Shown: positions 33,281 to 44,103 of the stretch, one piece after another
Numbering within the stretch: the stretch's first letter is position 1
How the letters are laid out: every line of letters begins with the position of its first letter
DNA from: Burkholderia gladioli
GTDB taxonomy: Bacteria; Pseudomonadota; Gammaproteobacteria; Burkholderiales; Burkholderiaceae
Length of the DNA stretch: 64,000 bases
Reading direction: 5' to 3'
Assembly: GCF_000959725.1 (NCBI RefSeq)
Contig: NZ_CP009323.1
Span: 4,216,001 to 4,280,000, forward strand
Notes under the pieces: generated by a model
Seen by the model: only the letters and a program-made list of their open reading frames with translations
Told to the model about the DNA's origin: nothing
Database searches by the model: none
Program-made: the position numbers and the translations under genes

Positions 33281-33516
33281 TTCCCGCTCCCTCCCTGGGT
33301 CACCGCGGTCTGTACTGGCCCTGCTGCACCTTGAATTGCCTGATTCAAGAAATTCCCAATCGCTCCTGGAAACAACATTTTCACCGCACTACCCAACGCC
33401 GTAGCGCCCGCCCCAAACCACCAGCGGCGTCTAGTATTCCCTGGGCAGTCCAAGCTGCCGTTTAAACAGCCGTCGTGTTTGTCGCAACACCGCCATGTCG
33501 CCGGACCTATCGCAGA
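33277..33516 (-). pseudogene. Truncated toxin tip with phospholipase A2-type motif
   Basis: Open frame of 79 residues without start codon, bounded upstream by TGA at 33517-33519, lying 12 bp after the cdiI-like gene. It reads PATWRCCDKHDGCLNG near its start: C10-C11-x-x-H14-D15-x-C17 fits the phospholipase A2 histidine active-site pattern (CCxxHxxC with the His-Asp pair). Further cysteine at residue 24 and a hydrophobic helix WWFGAGATALGSAVKMLFPG follow, ending VTQGGSGK. The upstream Ca-binding loop and linker to CdiA are missing, so this is the 3' remnant of a displaced lipase toxin tip. Confidence 0.6.
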
Positions 33517-33527
33517 TCATCCCCGCC

Positions 33528-33962
33528 TCAAGCGTTCTGCCATTGGTCTATCGATTGCTTCGCGGCAATGAATCTTTGAAGCTGAACAGGATCTCGCTCG
33601 AGAATTCCGACGTAATGCTGATAGTCACTAACCAAGGCGTCATAGCCAATAAGCGCTGTAATGCCGAACGCCGCCAGCAACCCCTGATAGTCGCGAACTT
33701 GTTCCGTTAAACATATCCGCCATGCAGGAAGGGCTGAATCCGTGACCGAAAATAGATTGCTTGGCATACAGTAAGGACCTGCGCCTCCCGGACACACTAG
33801 AAAGTCAACCCGGCTGAATAAGAACATCAGCCCGTAGACGATGTACTCGTCGCCAACCTTGAGCGGGGCAAATTCAGTTCTATCCGTTTCACCGCGACAC
33901 CGTGCGTTCTCCGGAAGACTGGCACCCGTATTCGATTGACAAAGAATCCGCATAGCTGTCAC
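33528..33962 (-). CDS. Putative CDI immunity protein for the cdiA tip
   Basis: Protein of 144 residues overlapping the cdiA stop by 4 bp (33959-33962), the standard place for cdiI. It has a hydrophobic stretch VYGLMFLFSRVDFLVCPGG, four or more cysteines, and LAAFGITALIGYDALVSDYQHY near the end. No family is recognised. AT-rich relative to the flanks. By position it should neutralise the small tip ending in VEIHYVRNVNSGAVDDFKFK. It is the only CDI pair here in which both parts are still intact in the 3' region. Confidence 0.65.
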   Translation of the reverse strand: MTAMRILCQSNTGASLPENARCRGETDRTEFAPLKVGDEYIVYGLMFLFSRVDFLVCPGGAGPYCMPSNLFSVTDSALPAWRICLTEQVRDYQGLLAAFGITALIGYDALVSDYQHYVGILERDPVQLQRFIAAKQSIDQWQNA

Positions 33963-36900
33963 TTGAATTTGAAATCGTCAACTGCACCGGAGTTGACATT
34001 CCGGACGTAGTGTATTTCCACACCATTCACGTTTTGCGGCATTTTCACCCACCCGTCGGCGGCCGGCCACCGAGAGTCGCCCAATGGGATAGGCGACTGT
34101 ACTCCAGCCGCCGGGTTCGACATCGCCTGTTGAAGAGCCAACTGCTCCTGCAGGTTGTTCGGGACGGCGCGTCCGGTCGAACCGAGGCCGAGAGGCGCGT
34201 TGTTTGTGGCCCGGGAAGTAGACGCCGACGAGCCGTTTGTTGGTGCCGAAGGCATTGTAAATCCCGCCGCCCCTGCGGCAATCCCCTCAGTTGCTTGACC
34301 GATCACTGACGCGTAGTAGGCGTCCGTCGGCGAAGCGCCAGCAGCGTACATCAATCCGCCAAAGATTCCCGCAAGCGGGCTGCCCAGCATATTGTCCAAG
34401 GTTGCCGCTGCCTGGCTCGGCGCTGTATATGCCGGCTGCTGCGCATCAGTTGCAACCGTAACTCCATTGGCAACGGAAATGTTGTTGTCTGCCAGATAGG
34501 CGCGTGACTCCTGGTATGCACATGCCAGCGAGCCGGGCGACTCACACGCCGTGGCCAGCGTCTGGTCATTCGCGCTCGACGTCTGCATCAACGTCGCGAC
34601 GGTGGTGCACGCGGAGGAATTTCCGCTATCGCATGCGGCCATGGCGGACTGAAGTTGCTGCGCCTGCGATTGCTGGCCCGGTAAGACCGTAACGTGGTTC
34701 AGCCAGTTATTCAGTGTCTCATTCTGAGCCGCCGTCACCGCGCCCTGTACATTGAACCCGAGAGAGCCGGCGACGCTGCCGCTCACCAGCGTTTCAATCG
34801 CCGTCAAGACCGCCGGCGGGATGTTGCCGTTCGCATCAATGATCGGGTTCAACCCAGCCGACACGGCCCCGCCAATGGCCCCACCCGCGCACCCCGTCCC
34901 CATCGCCGCCGAACTCGCACACCCCAAGGCAGCATGCGCGAGCCAATACCCAGGCGTCCCCGCCTCGACCAGCGATCCCGAGACACTCGCATCCCCGATC
35001 GCATTCGCGCCCGCGGCCGACACCTCGCTCACCAGCGAGCCCTTCAGCGCATCGAGGAAACTGCCGCCCCGAATCGCCGTCCCCACGCCCGCATCGATCA
35101 CCCCGCCAGTCAGCATTGCCAGCCCGCGCGTGCCCAGGTCGACCGTCACCGCCGTGGTCGCCTGGTTGGTGACCGTACCGACCACCGGCTTCACGCCAGC
35201 CAGATTGGCGAGCGTCTGAGTTCCCGCACCGGCGGTAACAGGTTGCGTCGTGAAACCGAGTCCACTCTCGGCGCTATACGTGATGCCGTTCATCAACCCG
35301 GCCGTGATCGCCGCAATGGCCCCGGCCTCGAACGCACTACCCAGGTTCAGCTTGCCGGTGCCGACCAGTTGCCCGGCAGCACTCGACGCAATCCCGGCGA
35401 TAGCCGAAGACAACACCACATTGCCCAGGCCGGCGCTCGCGGAGCCAGCCGCCGCGAACGTGCTGCCCGTCGTGGCGAGGGATCCGATCGCCGTCGAAGC
35501 CGCGCCATACGTCACGATCGAAGCCACCACGGCCATCACCAGCATGCCGAGCTGGTCCATCCCGAACGCTCCGCCTTCCTTCACGAAGTCGGTATGCAGC
35601 TGATCGGTCAGCGTCTGCTGCGTGAAGTTGCCGCCCAGTTGCTGCTGCAACGAAGCCAGCAGCGCCTGCGTGCCCGCCGCATCCACCGTGCCGTCCGGAT
35701 TGAGCTGCTTCAGCGCGCCGCCGATCTGGTTCAGCGCCTCGACGTTCAGATCCATGTTGGCGGCGCTCATGAAGCCGCCCGGCTGCACCGTCGTGCCGGT
35801 GGTCTTCACATAACCGCCGTCCACCTTTTGCCAGATCTCGCCGACGTTGACCTGGTTGGCCTGGTTCGTCAGCGTCTGCGTATCGACGGAGAGCGTGCCC
35901 GAGGCGGTGATGCTGCCGGTGTTCAGCACACTGCCGTGGCCGTCCTGGTTGAAGCTCAGCGTCACGTCCTTGCCGACGATATTGCCGCCCGCCGACATCG
36001 CGCCGACATCCTTCGGCAGGTAAACCTGAGGCATCAGCGCCGTGATCGTCGGGCATTGGCCCGTTCCCGTCGCCGTGCAGGCGGGGTCGGGAAAGGTTTG
36101 CTCGACGTACCACAGCATCGGCCGATCCAACTGGTCGACCTGCGACTGCGTCAGCGCCTGCCCGAGCTGCAGGTCGTTCTGCTTCGCGTAGTCGATCGCG
36201 TTCTGGTACAGGTAGGCCTTCTCCTGCTCGACCACCGACACGCCGCTGGTGCTGTCGTAGCTGAGCCCGTCGACGAAGCTGGCCTTGCCGGTCTGCTGCA
36301 GGGCCGCCTGCTGCTGCAGCAGGTTCTCCTCCCGCGGGTTGTAGTAGAACACCGCCGGCCCGGATTTCAGGCTCGCCGGCAGGTTGTCGAGCAGGTCCTG
36401 CGCACCGAGCGAACCGATCGCCGAGCTGCCGAGCGAATCGTCGACATAAACGGCCTTGCCGGGCACCGGCGTCGGCAAGGTGCCGGTGCCGACCGTGCGC
36501 GGAATCGACAGGTTCAGCCCCGGCAGCGTGGACGGGCTCAGCGTGATCACGCGTTGCGGCGCGCTCACCGACGGCGTGTACACGTTCGGTTGCGTAATGC
36601 CGTTGATCAGCTTCTGCCCGCTCAGCGACACCGAGGTGCCGATCACGTTGCCGACGTTCTGGATCTGCCCATTCGAGACGATCGACAGGTTGGGCGCCTG
36701 GATGGTCGCAGCGATGTTGCCGACCGGCGTCGGCGGATCGATCTGCCCGCCGGTGCTCGTATAAGCGCTGCCATACAGCGCCTGGCACTGCTCGGGCGTG
36801 CCGCAGGCCCAGATATCGTGGCGCTTGTCCTTGCTGAACATGCCCGTTTCCTGGACCCAGTGCGAGTGCCAGTAGACATTGAGCGTCTGCGCCTCGTTGA

Positions 36901-38454
36901 CGACCGGCCCCGACACGACGATCGAGGCCGCGTTGCCGGCCGCGATCAGGCTGCCGATATTGGTCAGCGAGCCGGCATTGATGTCGAGCTTGTTGCCCGC
37001 GCTGATGACCGACGAGCTGCCCGACTGCTGATCGACATAGGCCTCGCAATAGCTCTCCTTGTAGCCGCCCGCCGTCATGCAGCCGGCGTACTGCTCCTGC
37101 TTGCCGTAGTTCTCGTGGACCGGAACCGGCGGCGGCAGGTTGTTGGTGATCGCGCCCGACACGTTCAGCTTGATGTCGTTGCCGGCGACGATGTTGCCCG
37201 AGGTGTTGTTGAGGCTTTGCGCCGGCGTCGTCGAACCTGCCGTCGTGCCGACTCCGCCGAGCGCGATGTCGTGCCCGGCCAGCAGGTTGCCGTAGGTGTT
37301 GTCGATGTTGCCAGCCGCCACCACCAGGTCGTGGCCGGCGTAGATGGTCGCGTCGCTCTGGTTGTAGCTGAAGCTGCCGGTGACCGGATTGTTGCCGCGC
37401 GGCTGGCCCGCGTTGCCGCAAGCCGAGTTCGGCACGCCCGAGGCGCAACCGACCTGCCCCGAGAAGTTCTGCTGGTTGCCGCCCTGGTTCGAGAAGCTCT
37501 GCGCGCCGATCTGCACGTCGCGCCCCGCGTAGAGCAGGCCGGCGTTGACGAGATTGCCGCCAATCAGGCTCAGGTTGCCGAGGACAGCGTGAAATCGCCG
37601 AGCGAGGCATTGAGCGCGCCCGCGCTGCGCACGCCGGGGCCGCGATCGGTGACGATCAACTGCACGCGCCCGCTCGTCAGGCTGCCGGCGGCCGTGATGT
37701 CGACCGCGAACGACTGCGCGGTGGCCGGCGCGTCCGAGCCGAAGCGCGTCAGCCATTCATTGGCATTGTCGGTCGGTGAAATGCCGGTATTGAGCTGCAC
37801 GCGGCTGTTGCCGGCCAGCACGCGCAGGCCGGCCGTGCTCGAGCTGAAGGTGTTGTTCACCGGCCCCTCGACGCGCAGGTTCCTGGCGATCAGGTCCAGC
37901 GAGATCAGGGCGCTGGTCAGGCCGTTGGGACCGACCACGATCGTGCCGCTGTCGGTGTCGAGCACCACGTCGCGCCGGATCACGCCGGGCGCGAGCGTGA
38001 TGTCGTCGAACGAGACGCGGCCGGTCGACAGGACCACGTGGCCGGTGTTCGTGAACGAGCCGCCGTTGACGGTGATGCCGTTGGGATTGGCCAGGATCAC
38101 GTTCGCGCGCGTGCTGCCGAGCACCGCGATATTGCCTTCGATCAGGCTGCGATCGGTGCCCGTCACCTGGTTGACGATGGTGCGCGCGTTGATCCCGACG
38201 TTGTCGAGCGAGGCGCCCGCCGCCGAGACGTTGAAGCTGCTGTAGGTGTTGTGCGATACGCCCGCCACGGCGGGCGCCAGGCCGACGACCTGCCGGCCGC
38301 CCGCGCCGATCGACACGGACGTGGCGGTGCCGCCGTCGGGCACGATGCCGGCGGCCGCGGCGACGAGCGGTGTCATCGCCAAGGCCGCGAATAATGAATT
38401 CCGCGATACGCGCAGGCCCCCGCCCGCGTATCCGGTCGACTCTCGGTTTGCCAT
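33959..38454 (-). pseudogene. cdiA: Frameshifted, shortened CdiA/filamentous haemagglutinin
   Basis: Two-partner-secretion exoprotein that would carry a C-terminal growth-inhibition toxin. The 5' part (38454 to 37570) has an export signal (SLFAALAMTPLVAAAAG) and the TPS domain with NPNGI in ILANPNGITVNGG; it stops at LGDFTLSSAT. The homology continues in another frame from about 37589 (GNLSLIGGNLVNAGLLYAGR) to 33959, so one frameshift near 37575 breaks the gene. The total of about 1,500 residues is roughly half of a usual CdiA, so the repeat region is shortened. The 3' part has DUF637-like pre-toxin sequence and a short tip ending DDFKFK. No cdiB lies in the window. Confidence 0.8.
34202..34936 (-). 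repeat. cdiA pre-toxin duplication, in-gene copy
   Basis: 735-bp copy inside the 3' part of cdiA (HAALGCASSAAM to ASTSRATN), equal in length to 31701-32435. Just after SRATN the active tip of this cdiA begins (NAPLGLGSTGRAVPNNLQEQ), different from the orphan tip, so this point is a toxin-exchange junction. Confidence 0.85.
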
Positions 38455-38718
38455 TCTTTGTTGGTCTCGCCGCTTCTTGTCGAGCGGACTCTCGCCGCTG
38501 CTTGTTGGTATCGCGGGCTCTGCTCGGCCCGACGCGGTTGAAGGAACTTATCGGCAGCCTGAAAGGGGACTTTAGGGTCGTCGACATATTTTTTTCATAT
38601 TGCCAATCCAATGCCCTGGTTTTCCAAAAACAGAAAATCACCTTCGACTTTCAGCCGTTCTTTTTCGCCGAGGAAAAAACCAGAATAGCCGTCATCCCCC
38701 AAGGCAAAGGAGCCCGCC

Positions 38719-39780
<1,062 letters not shown>

Positions 39781-39970
39781 ACCACGAGCCGATCGCGCCA
39801 GGGCCGGACGTCGAGCGCGTCCGGCCCGCTTCGCGCAGGCAGCTCCACCCGCATTCACTTCAGGCCATGACACCCTCGAGTTTTTCCGAATCGGCATCCC
39901 GCCAGGACAGCCCGCGACTGTCGCGCCAGTCCCGCCTCGCGATGGCCGCGCTGATGGATCGACGCGTCGA

Positions 39971-40858
39971 TCAAGCGTCGCCGGCAAGTTCGGGGCTCGT
40001 CCTCACGACCTGATCAGCGAGGAAGTCGGCTACCGCGCGCACGCGCGCCGAGGCGACCAGGTCCGCGTGCGTCACCAGCCACAGCTCGTTGCTGAACATC
40101 TGTTCGGCGGGCACGACCTGCACGAAAGCCTCGTCGACGGCGAGGAAGTCGGGGATCACCGCCAGGCCGAGGCCGGCCCGCACGGCAGCGATCTGGGTGG
40201 GCAGACTGCTCGTCACCAGCGCGACCTTCGCCTCTGGATGCTCTCGTGCGAGCCAGGCGGCGGCCGGCAAATGCGCGTGGCTGTCGTCCCAGGCGATGAA
40301 GTGCCGGCCGCCCAGGGGCTCGCCATCCACCGCCGGATGTCGCGCGAGATAGTCCCTGCTGCCATAGACCGAGTACCGCATGTGGCCGATCCGCCTGACC
40401 TTCAGGTTGCCCCGCGTCGGCCGCACCACGCGCAGCGCGATATCGGCCTCGCGGCGGCCCAGCTCCGCCGTGACGGTGCTGGTGATGATCTCCAGGCAGA
40501 TCCCCGGAAATCGCTCGCGAAAGGCCGGCATGGCCGGGATCACGAGATCGGTGGCGAGGTTCTCCGAGGTCGCCAGCCGAACCGTGCCGACCGGCGATTT
40601 CTCGATGCCTGCCACGCCGCGCTCCAGGGCCAGGATGCTGTCCTCGACCTGTTCGGCATGCCTGAGCACTTCGCGGCCTTCGTCGGTCAGGACATAACCG
40701 GTCTGGCTTCTCGCGAACAGGCTCATGCCCAGGCTGGCCTCCAGCTCGCCGATCCGGCGGCTGACGGTGGACTGGCTGGCCTTCAGCTCGCCCGCCGCCT
40801 GGGTGAGGCTGCCGCTGCGGGCCACCGAGAGGAAATATCGCAGGTCGTTCCAGTCCAT
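39971..40858 (-). CDS. LysR-family transcriptional regulator
   Basis: LysR regulator of 295 residues. Winged helix: DLRYFLSVARSGSLTQAAGE, LKASQSTVSRRIGELEASLG, LFARSQTGYVLTDEG; effector domain follows with LGRREADIALRVVRP, which marks the branch often divergent to or beside redox enzymes. It is convergent with the aldo/keto reductase gene (190 bp between stops) and has a short 30-bp gap to the RNA-ligase-like gene whose stop lies at 40889, so a target is not obvious from layout. Confidence 0.9.
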   Translation of the reverse strand: MDWNDLRYFLSVARSGSLTQAAGELKASQSTVSRRIGELEASLGMSLFARSQTGYVLTDEGREVLRHAEQVEDSILALERGVAGIEKSPVGTVRLATSENLATDLVIPAMPAFRERFPGICLEIITSTVTAELGRREADIALRVVRPTRGNLKVRRIGHMRYSVYGSRDYLARHPAVDGEPLGGRHFIAWDDSHAHLPAAAWLAREHPEAKVALVTSSLPTQIAAVRAGLGLAVIPDFLAVDEAFVQVVPAEQMFSNELWLVTHADLVASARVRAVADFLADQVVRTSPELAGDA

Positions 40859-40888
40859 GTCGGATTCGTTGGCGAATGGGGATGCCTA

Positions 40889-41521
40889 TTATGTTTGAGT
40901 TCCGGCACGCCACGGCGGCTCGCCCGCCAGTTGCCAGCGCCGAAGGACATCGTAGCGATGCTGGCCGAGCCAGCTGTGGATCAGCAGGAATTCACCCACG
41001 GTCCAGGCGATCGGCTCGATGGCGCGTCGATCGAGCCTGCCGGTGCCATACATCAAGGTGAGATGGGGGGTAAAGCGCCGCATCGACATCCGCAGGCCCG
41101 TTCCCCTGAGCGCGCCCGCGAGCCGGCGCTGAAGCTCGGTCAAGGCCTCCAGGCCGGCACCCGGCATCAACACCAGCGGCCAGTGCTCGGGCCGCCCCTT
41201 GAAGCTGAGGACCTGATCGAAGCCCAGTTCGAAGGCCGGCATCTCGACACTGGCCGCCGCGATGCACGCGCGGGCAAGCTCGACCTCCGGGACATGCATG
41301 TAATCGCCCACGAGCTGCAGCGTGACGTGCAGGCGCGCCGCCTCATGCGGCTTGCCGCCGATGCCCGCCTCGGCCGCCAGCCGGCTGCCGCGGTGCGCGA
41401 TGCGCTCGGCCGTGCCGGGATCGGGCATCACGGCAAAGAACAGGCGATGTTTCGGAATCCATGGTTCGGTGTCGAATCCCGGCAGGGCCAGTTGGGGCGT
41501 ATCGGTTTCGGCGCTTCGCAT
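40889..41521 (-). CDS. 2'-5' RNA ligase family protein (LigT/ThpR-like)
   Basis: Two-histidine phosphoesterase of 210 residues. The two HxT motifs are present: RLHVTLQLVG and FTPHLTLMYG. ThpR/LigT proteins hydrolyse RNA 2',3'-cyclic phosphates or join tRNA halves by 2'-5' bonds in vitro. The N-terminus carries FFAVMPDPGTAERI typical of the family; the 25 residues before it are an extension (QLALPGFDTEPWIP). It is on the minus strand upstream of the LysR gene and may be co-transcribed with it. Confidence 0.9.
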   Translation of the reverse strand: MRSAETDTPQLALPGFDTEPWIPKHRLFFAVMPDPGTAERIAHRGSRLAAEAGIGGKPHEAARLHVTLQLVGDYMHVPEVELARACIAAASVEMPAFELGFDQVLSFKGRPEHWPLVLMPGAGLEALTELQRRLAGALRGTGLRMSMRRFTPHLTLMYGTGRLDRRAIEPIAWTVGEFLLIHSWLGQHRYDVLRRWQLAGEPPWRAGTQT

Positions 41522-41639
41522 CGGGCCACCTCCAAACGGCGCAAGAGACGTATTTCCCTCATTTCAAGACAGATACGGCGATCGCTTCTTTTCTCCTTAG
41601 AATGCGACTTCACCAGGGTTTTCAGCCGGCCACCTCATC

Positions 41640-42587
41640 ATGCATCGAATCGGGTTCTACGTTTGTCGCGGTTATGATGCGCTCGATCTCGCCGGGCCGC
41701 TGTCGAGCTTCAACCAGGTCGCCACGGCCGCCGGCCACAGCCCCTACGAGCTTCACGTGCTTTCGCAGGCGGGAGGACCGGTTCACGGCAACACGGGGCT
41801 GCCGATCGAGACCCGGCCGATCGGCAGGCGCGCATTCGATACCGTGATCTTCGTGGGTGGCGATATCGCCCCGATGGAGGAAGCGGACAACATCGCCGCC
41901 GCCCGGAAATTGAGCGCGAGGGCCTCGCGGGTGGCGAGCGTGTGCACGGGCGCCTTCCTGCTGGCGGCAACCGATCTGCTCAACGAGCTGAGAGCGACCA
42001 CGCACTGGCGGTATGCCGCCCACCTGCAATCCCGCTTCCCTCGCGTCAGGGTCGAGAGCGACAGCATCTACATCGCGGACGGGCGCATCTGGACCTCGGC
42101 GGGCATCGCCTCCGGCATCGACCTGGCGCTGGCGATGATCGAGCAGGACATGGGCGCGGACGTCGCGCGCACGGTGTCGCGGCTACTGGTGGTGCCCTAT
42201 CGTCGGCCGGGGGGCCAGTCGCAGTTCTCGGCCATGTCGCAGATGGAGCCGGAATCGGATCGCATCCGCATCGCCCTGAACTTCGCCAGGGAGCATCTGG
42301 CGGAAGCGCTGCCGGTCGAGCGACTCGCGGATGCAGCAAGATTGAGTCCTCGACAATTCGCCCGGGCGTTCCGTCGCGAGACGGGCGAGACGCCCGCCAA
42401 GGCGGTGGAACGCCTGCGCGTGGAGGCGGCGCGATTGCGCCTGCAGGACGGCAGCGAGCCGATCGAGCAGATCGCGCTGGCGGTGGGCTTCGTCGATCCG
42501 GAACGAATGCGCAGGGCCTTCGTCAAGCTGCACGGGCATCCTCCGCAATCGATCCGGCGCGAGAGCCGATTGCTCGGCAAGCGGTGA
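41640..42587 (+). CDS. GlxA-family transcriptional regulator (DJ-1/PfpI plus AraC domains)
   Basis: Regulator of 315 residues with an N-terminal DJ-1/PfpI-like domain (IGFYVCRGYDALDLAGPLSS; nucleophile-elbow Cys in SVCTGAFLLA) and a C-terminal AraC domain (LPVERLADAARLSPRQFARA; EPIEQIALAVGFVDPERMRRA). Members sense amines or amides such as glycine betaine or arginine. Here the neighbours on the opposite strand include a DJ-1/PfpI enzyme of the isonitrile hydratase type and an SDR, which may be under its control. Confidence 0.9.
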   Translation: MHRIGFYVCRGYDALDLAGPLSSFNQVATAAGHSPYELHVLSQAGGPVHGNTGLPIETRPIGRRAFDTVIFVGGDIAPMEEADNIAAARKLSARASRVASVCTGAFLLAATDLLNELRATTHWRYAAHLQSRFPRVRVESDSIYIADGRIWTSAGIASGIDLALAMIEQDMGADVARTVSRLLVVPYRRPGGQSQFSAMSQMEPESDRIRIALNFAREHLAEALPVERLADAARLSPRQFARAFRRETGETPAKAVERLRVEAARLRLQDGSEPIEQIALAVGFVDPERMRRAFVKLHGHPPQSIRRESRLLGKR

Positions 42588-42594
42588 TCGACGA

Positions 42595-43059
42595 TCAGCG
42601 CGGGTAGTCGTTCCACATGTCGCGATGCAGTTTCCAGGCGCCGCCCTGCTTCAGGAAGACGAGGATCTGCTTGCCGCGGATCTCGAGCCTTCCCTCGTGA
42701 TCGCGAACCTCCGCGTCCGACACCTCGGTCACGATCCGCTCGTCGCCGTAGAACTCGTAATGGCTGAACGACACGGTGCCCGGCTTCGTTCCGGCATAGC
42801 CCTTGTTGAAGTAGTCGGTGATCGCGCTGGCACCCGTGACCTTGTCGCCGCCGGGCGGCAGGAGCGTGCCGTCGCTCGTGTAGAGCCGGCCGATCGCCTC
42901 GTAATCGCCCCGCGCGAAGGCTTGCGCCCAACGTGCGTTCTCGGCCTTGATGGCCGCCTGGATTTCAGGCCGTGGGCTGCCGTCGGTTGCCGGCGAGGCA
43001 AACGCGAGAACGGGAAGACAGGCCGCCAGGACGGCGGCATAAAAACGAATCGGTTGCAT
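42595..43059 (-). CDS. Secreted SnoaL/DUF4440-like (NTF2-fold) protein
   Basis: Protein of 154 residues with a signal peptide (MQPIRFYAAVLAACLPVLAF ending ASP) and one NTF2-like cone fold: NARWAQAFARGDYEAIGRLY, DGTLLPPGGDKVTGASAI, FYGDERIVTEVSDAEVRD, and the terminal KLHRDMWNDYPR. This matches the SgcJ/DUF4440 family, whose members are binding or enzyme-like proteins with varied roles. The start at 43059 puts the signal first. It follows the DJ-1/PfpI gene on the same strand by 67 bp; both appear exported, so they may act together in the periplasm. Confidence 0.82.
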   Translation of the reverse strand: MQPIRFYAAVLAACLPVLAFASPATDGSPRPEIQAAIKAENARWAQAFARGDYEAIGRLYTSDGTLLPPGGDKVTGASAITDYFNKGYAGTKPGTVSFSHYEFYGDERIVTEVSDAEVRDHEGRLEIRGKQILVFLKQGGAWKLHRDMWNDYPR

Positions 43060-43126
43060 CGAATGGTTTCCGAACAAGGTGTGGATCGGGAAAGACGGCG
43101 CGCCGAACGGCGCGCATGCGGCATGC

Positions 43127-43981
43127 TCAGCGAACGCCCGGAATTCGCGCGAGCCCCTTGGAGGCACCGGGCAGTTCCTTGTCGACCATCGCGACCACTT
43201 CCGGCCGCGCGTCCCTGGGATGGCCGGAATGGAACGGCGGCGCCGGGTCGTATTCGATGACGAGCTGCGTGAATTCGGCGGCCTGTCGTCCGCGCAGCTT
43301 CTCGGCCACGCGCAGCGCGAAATCGATGCCCGCGGTCACGCCGCCGCCGCTCATGAAGCGGCCATGGTCGTCCTCGACGAAGCGATCGGGAACGGGGATC
43401 GCGCCGTATTCGGCCAGCTTGTTGACGAAGGCCCAGTGGCAGGCGCTGCGCTTGCCCTTGAGAACGCCGGTGGCGGCCAGCACCAGCGATCCGTTGCAGA
43501 CCGACGTCACGTGCCTGGCGCCCTCGGCGAGACGACGGATCTGGGCTTGATATTCCGGCCTCATCGGCACTGACAGATCGGATCCGCCGGGCACCAGGAT
43601 CAGGTCCGTGCTTTCGATATCGGCCAGTCGCTCGGTGTTGCCATACACGACGCCGAATTCGAGCGTCACGTTGCCCCCGTTCAGGCTGGCATAACGGACC
43701 TTCGTGTTCGGCAGCCGGTGGAAGATCTCGCTGGGGCCGGCGAAATCGAGCAGGGTCCCGCCGTCGTAGTTCACGATCAGGATATCGAGCGGCTCGTTCG
43801 GCGCGAGTTCGCCCTGGCTCGCCGCTTCGGCGAGAGCCGGGCTGGCGTGGCCGAGCAGGACGCCCCCACCCAGCACGGCGCCGAGCGTGGCGGCGCCGCC
43901 GAACCTGAGGAGACTGCGCCGGGCATGGCCTGCCCGGTCGAGTGCCTCGTCGGCGATAGGCTTGTTGCTTTGGTCGGTCAA
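43127..43981 (-). CDS. DJ-1/PfpI family protein with Tat-like signal (isonitrile hydratase-like)
   Basis: Glutamine-amidotransferase-fold protein of 284 residues. The TTG at 43981 is chosen because AGGAGA lies seven bases before it. Residues 20-50 form a Tat-type signal (HARRSLLRFGGAATLGAVLG with twin Arg, then PALAEA). The core reads LDILIVNYDGGTLLDFAGPS, LILVPGGSD, nucleophile elbow TSVCNGSLVLAATG, and GGGVTAGIDFALRV. Isonitrile hydratase InhA and related proteins share these motifs but are normally cytoplasmic; export is unusual. Substrate unknown. Likely linked with the GlxA-type regulator and SDR nearby. Confidence 0.82.
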   Translation of the reverse strand: MTDQSNKPIADEALDRAGHARRSLLRFGGAATLGAVLGGGVLLGHASPALAEAASQGELAPNEPLDILIVNYDGGTLLDFAGPSEIFHRLPNTKVRYASLNGGNVTLEFGVVYGNTERLADIESTDLILVPGGSDLSVPMRPEYQAQIRRLAEGARHVTSVCNGSLVLAATGVLKGKRSACHWAFVNKLAEYGAIPVPDRFVEDDHGRFMSGGGVTAGIDFALRVAEKLRGRQAAEFTQLVIEYDPAPPFHSGHPRDARPEVVAMVDKELPGASKGLARIPGVR

Positions 43982-44103
43982 GATCGTTTCTCCTTGTACT
44001 GCGGCCCCTGCGCGAGCGCAGCCGCCTCGGGCCGGATTGAAGCACCGCCGCGGCGGACAGCCGGGCGGGCGTTTGATGAAGAGGGAAGTCGCGCAGCCAG
44101 GAT

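Noticed and set aside
34694..38245. 1,183-residue antisense frame across cdiA
   Set aside because: Arg/His-rich shadow of the haemagglutinin repeats; cdiA pre-toxin and TPS motifs are on the minus strand.
39867..40013. Short + strand frame (MTPSSFSESASRQD) after the aldo/keto reductase
   Set aside because: No ribosome site or recognisable pattern, and it runs into the end of the LysR gene on the opposite strand.
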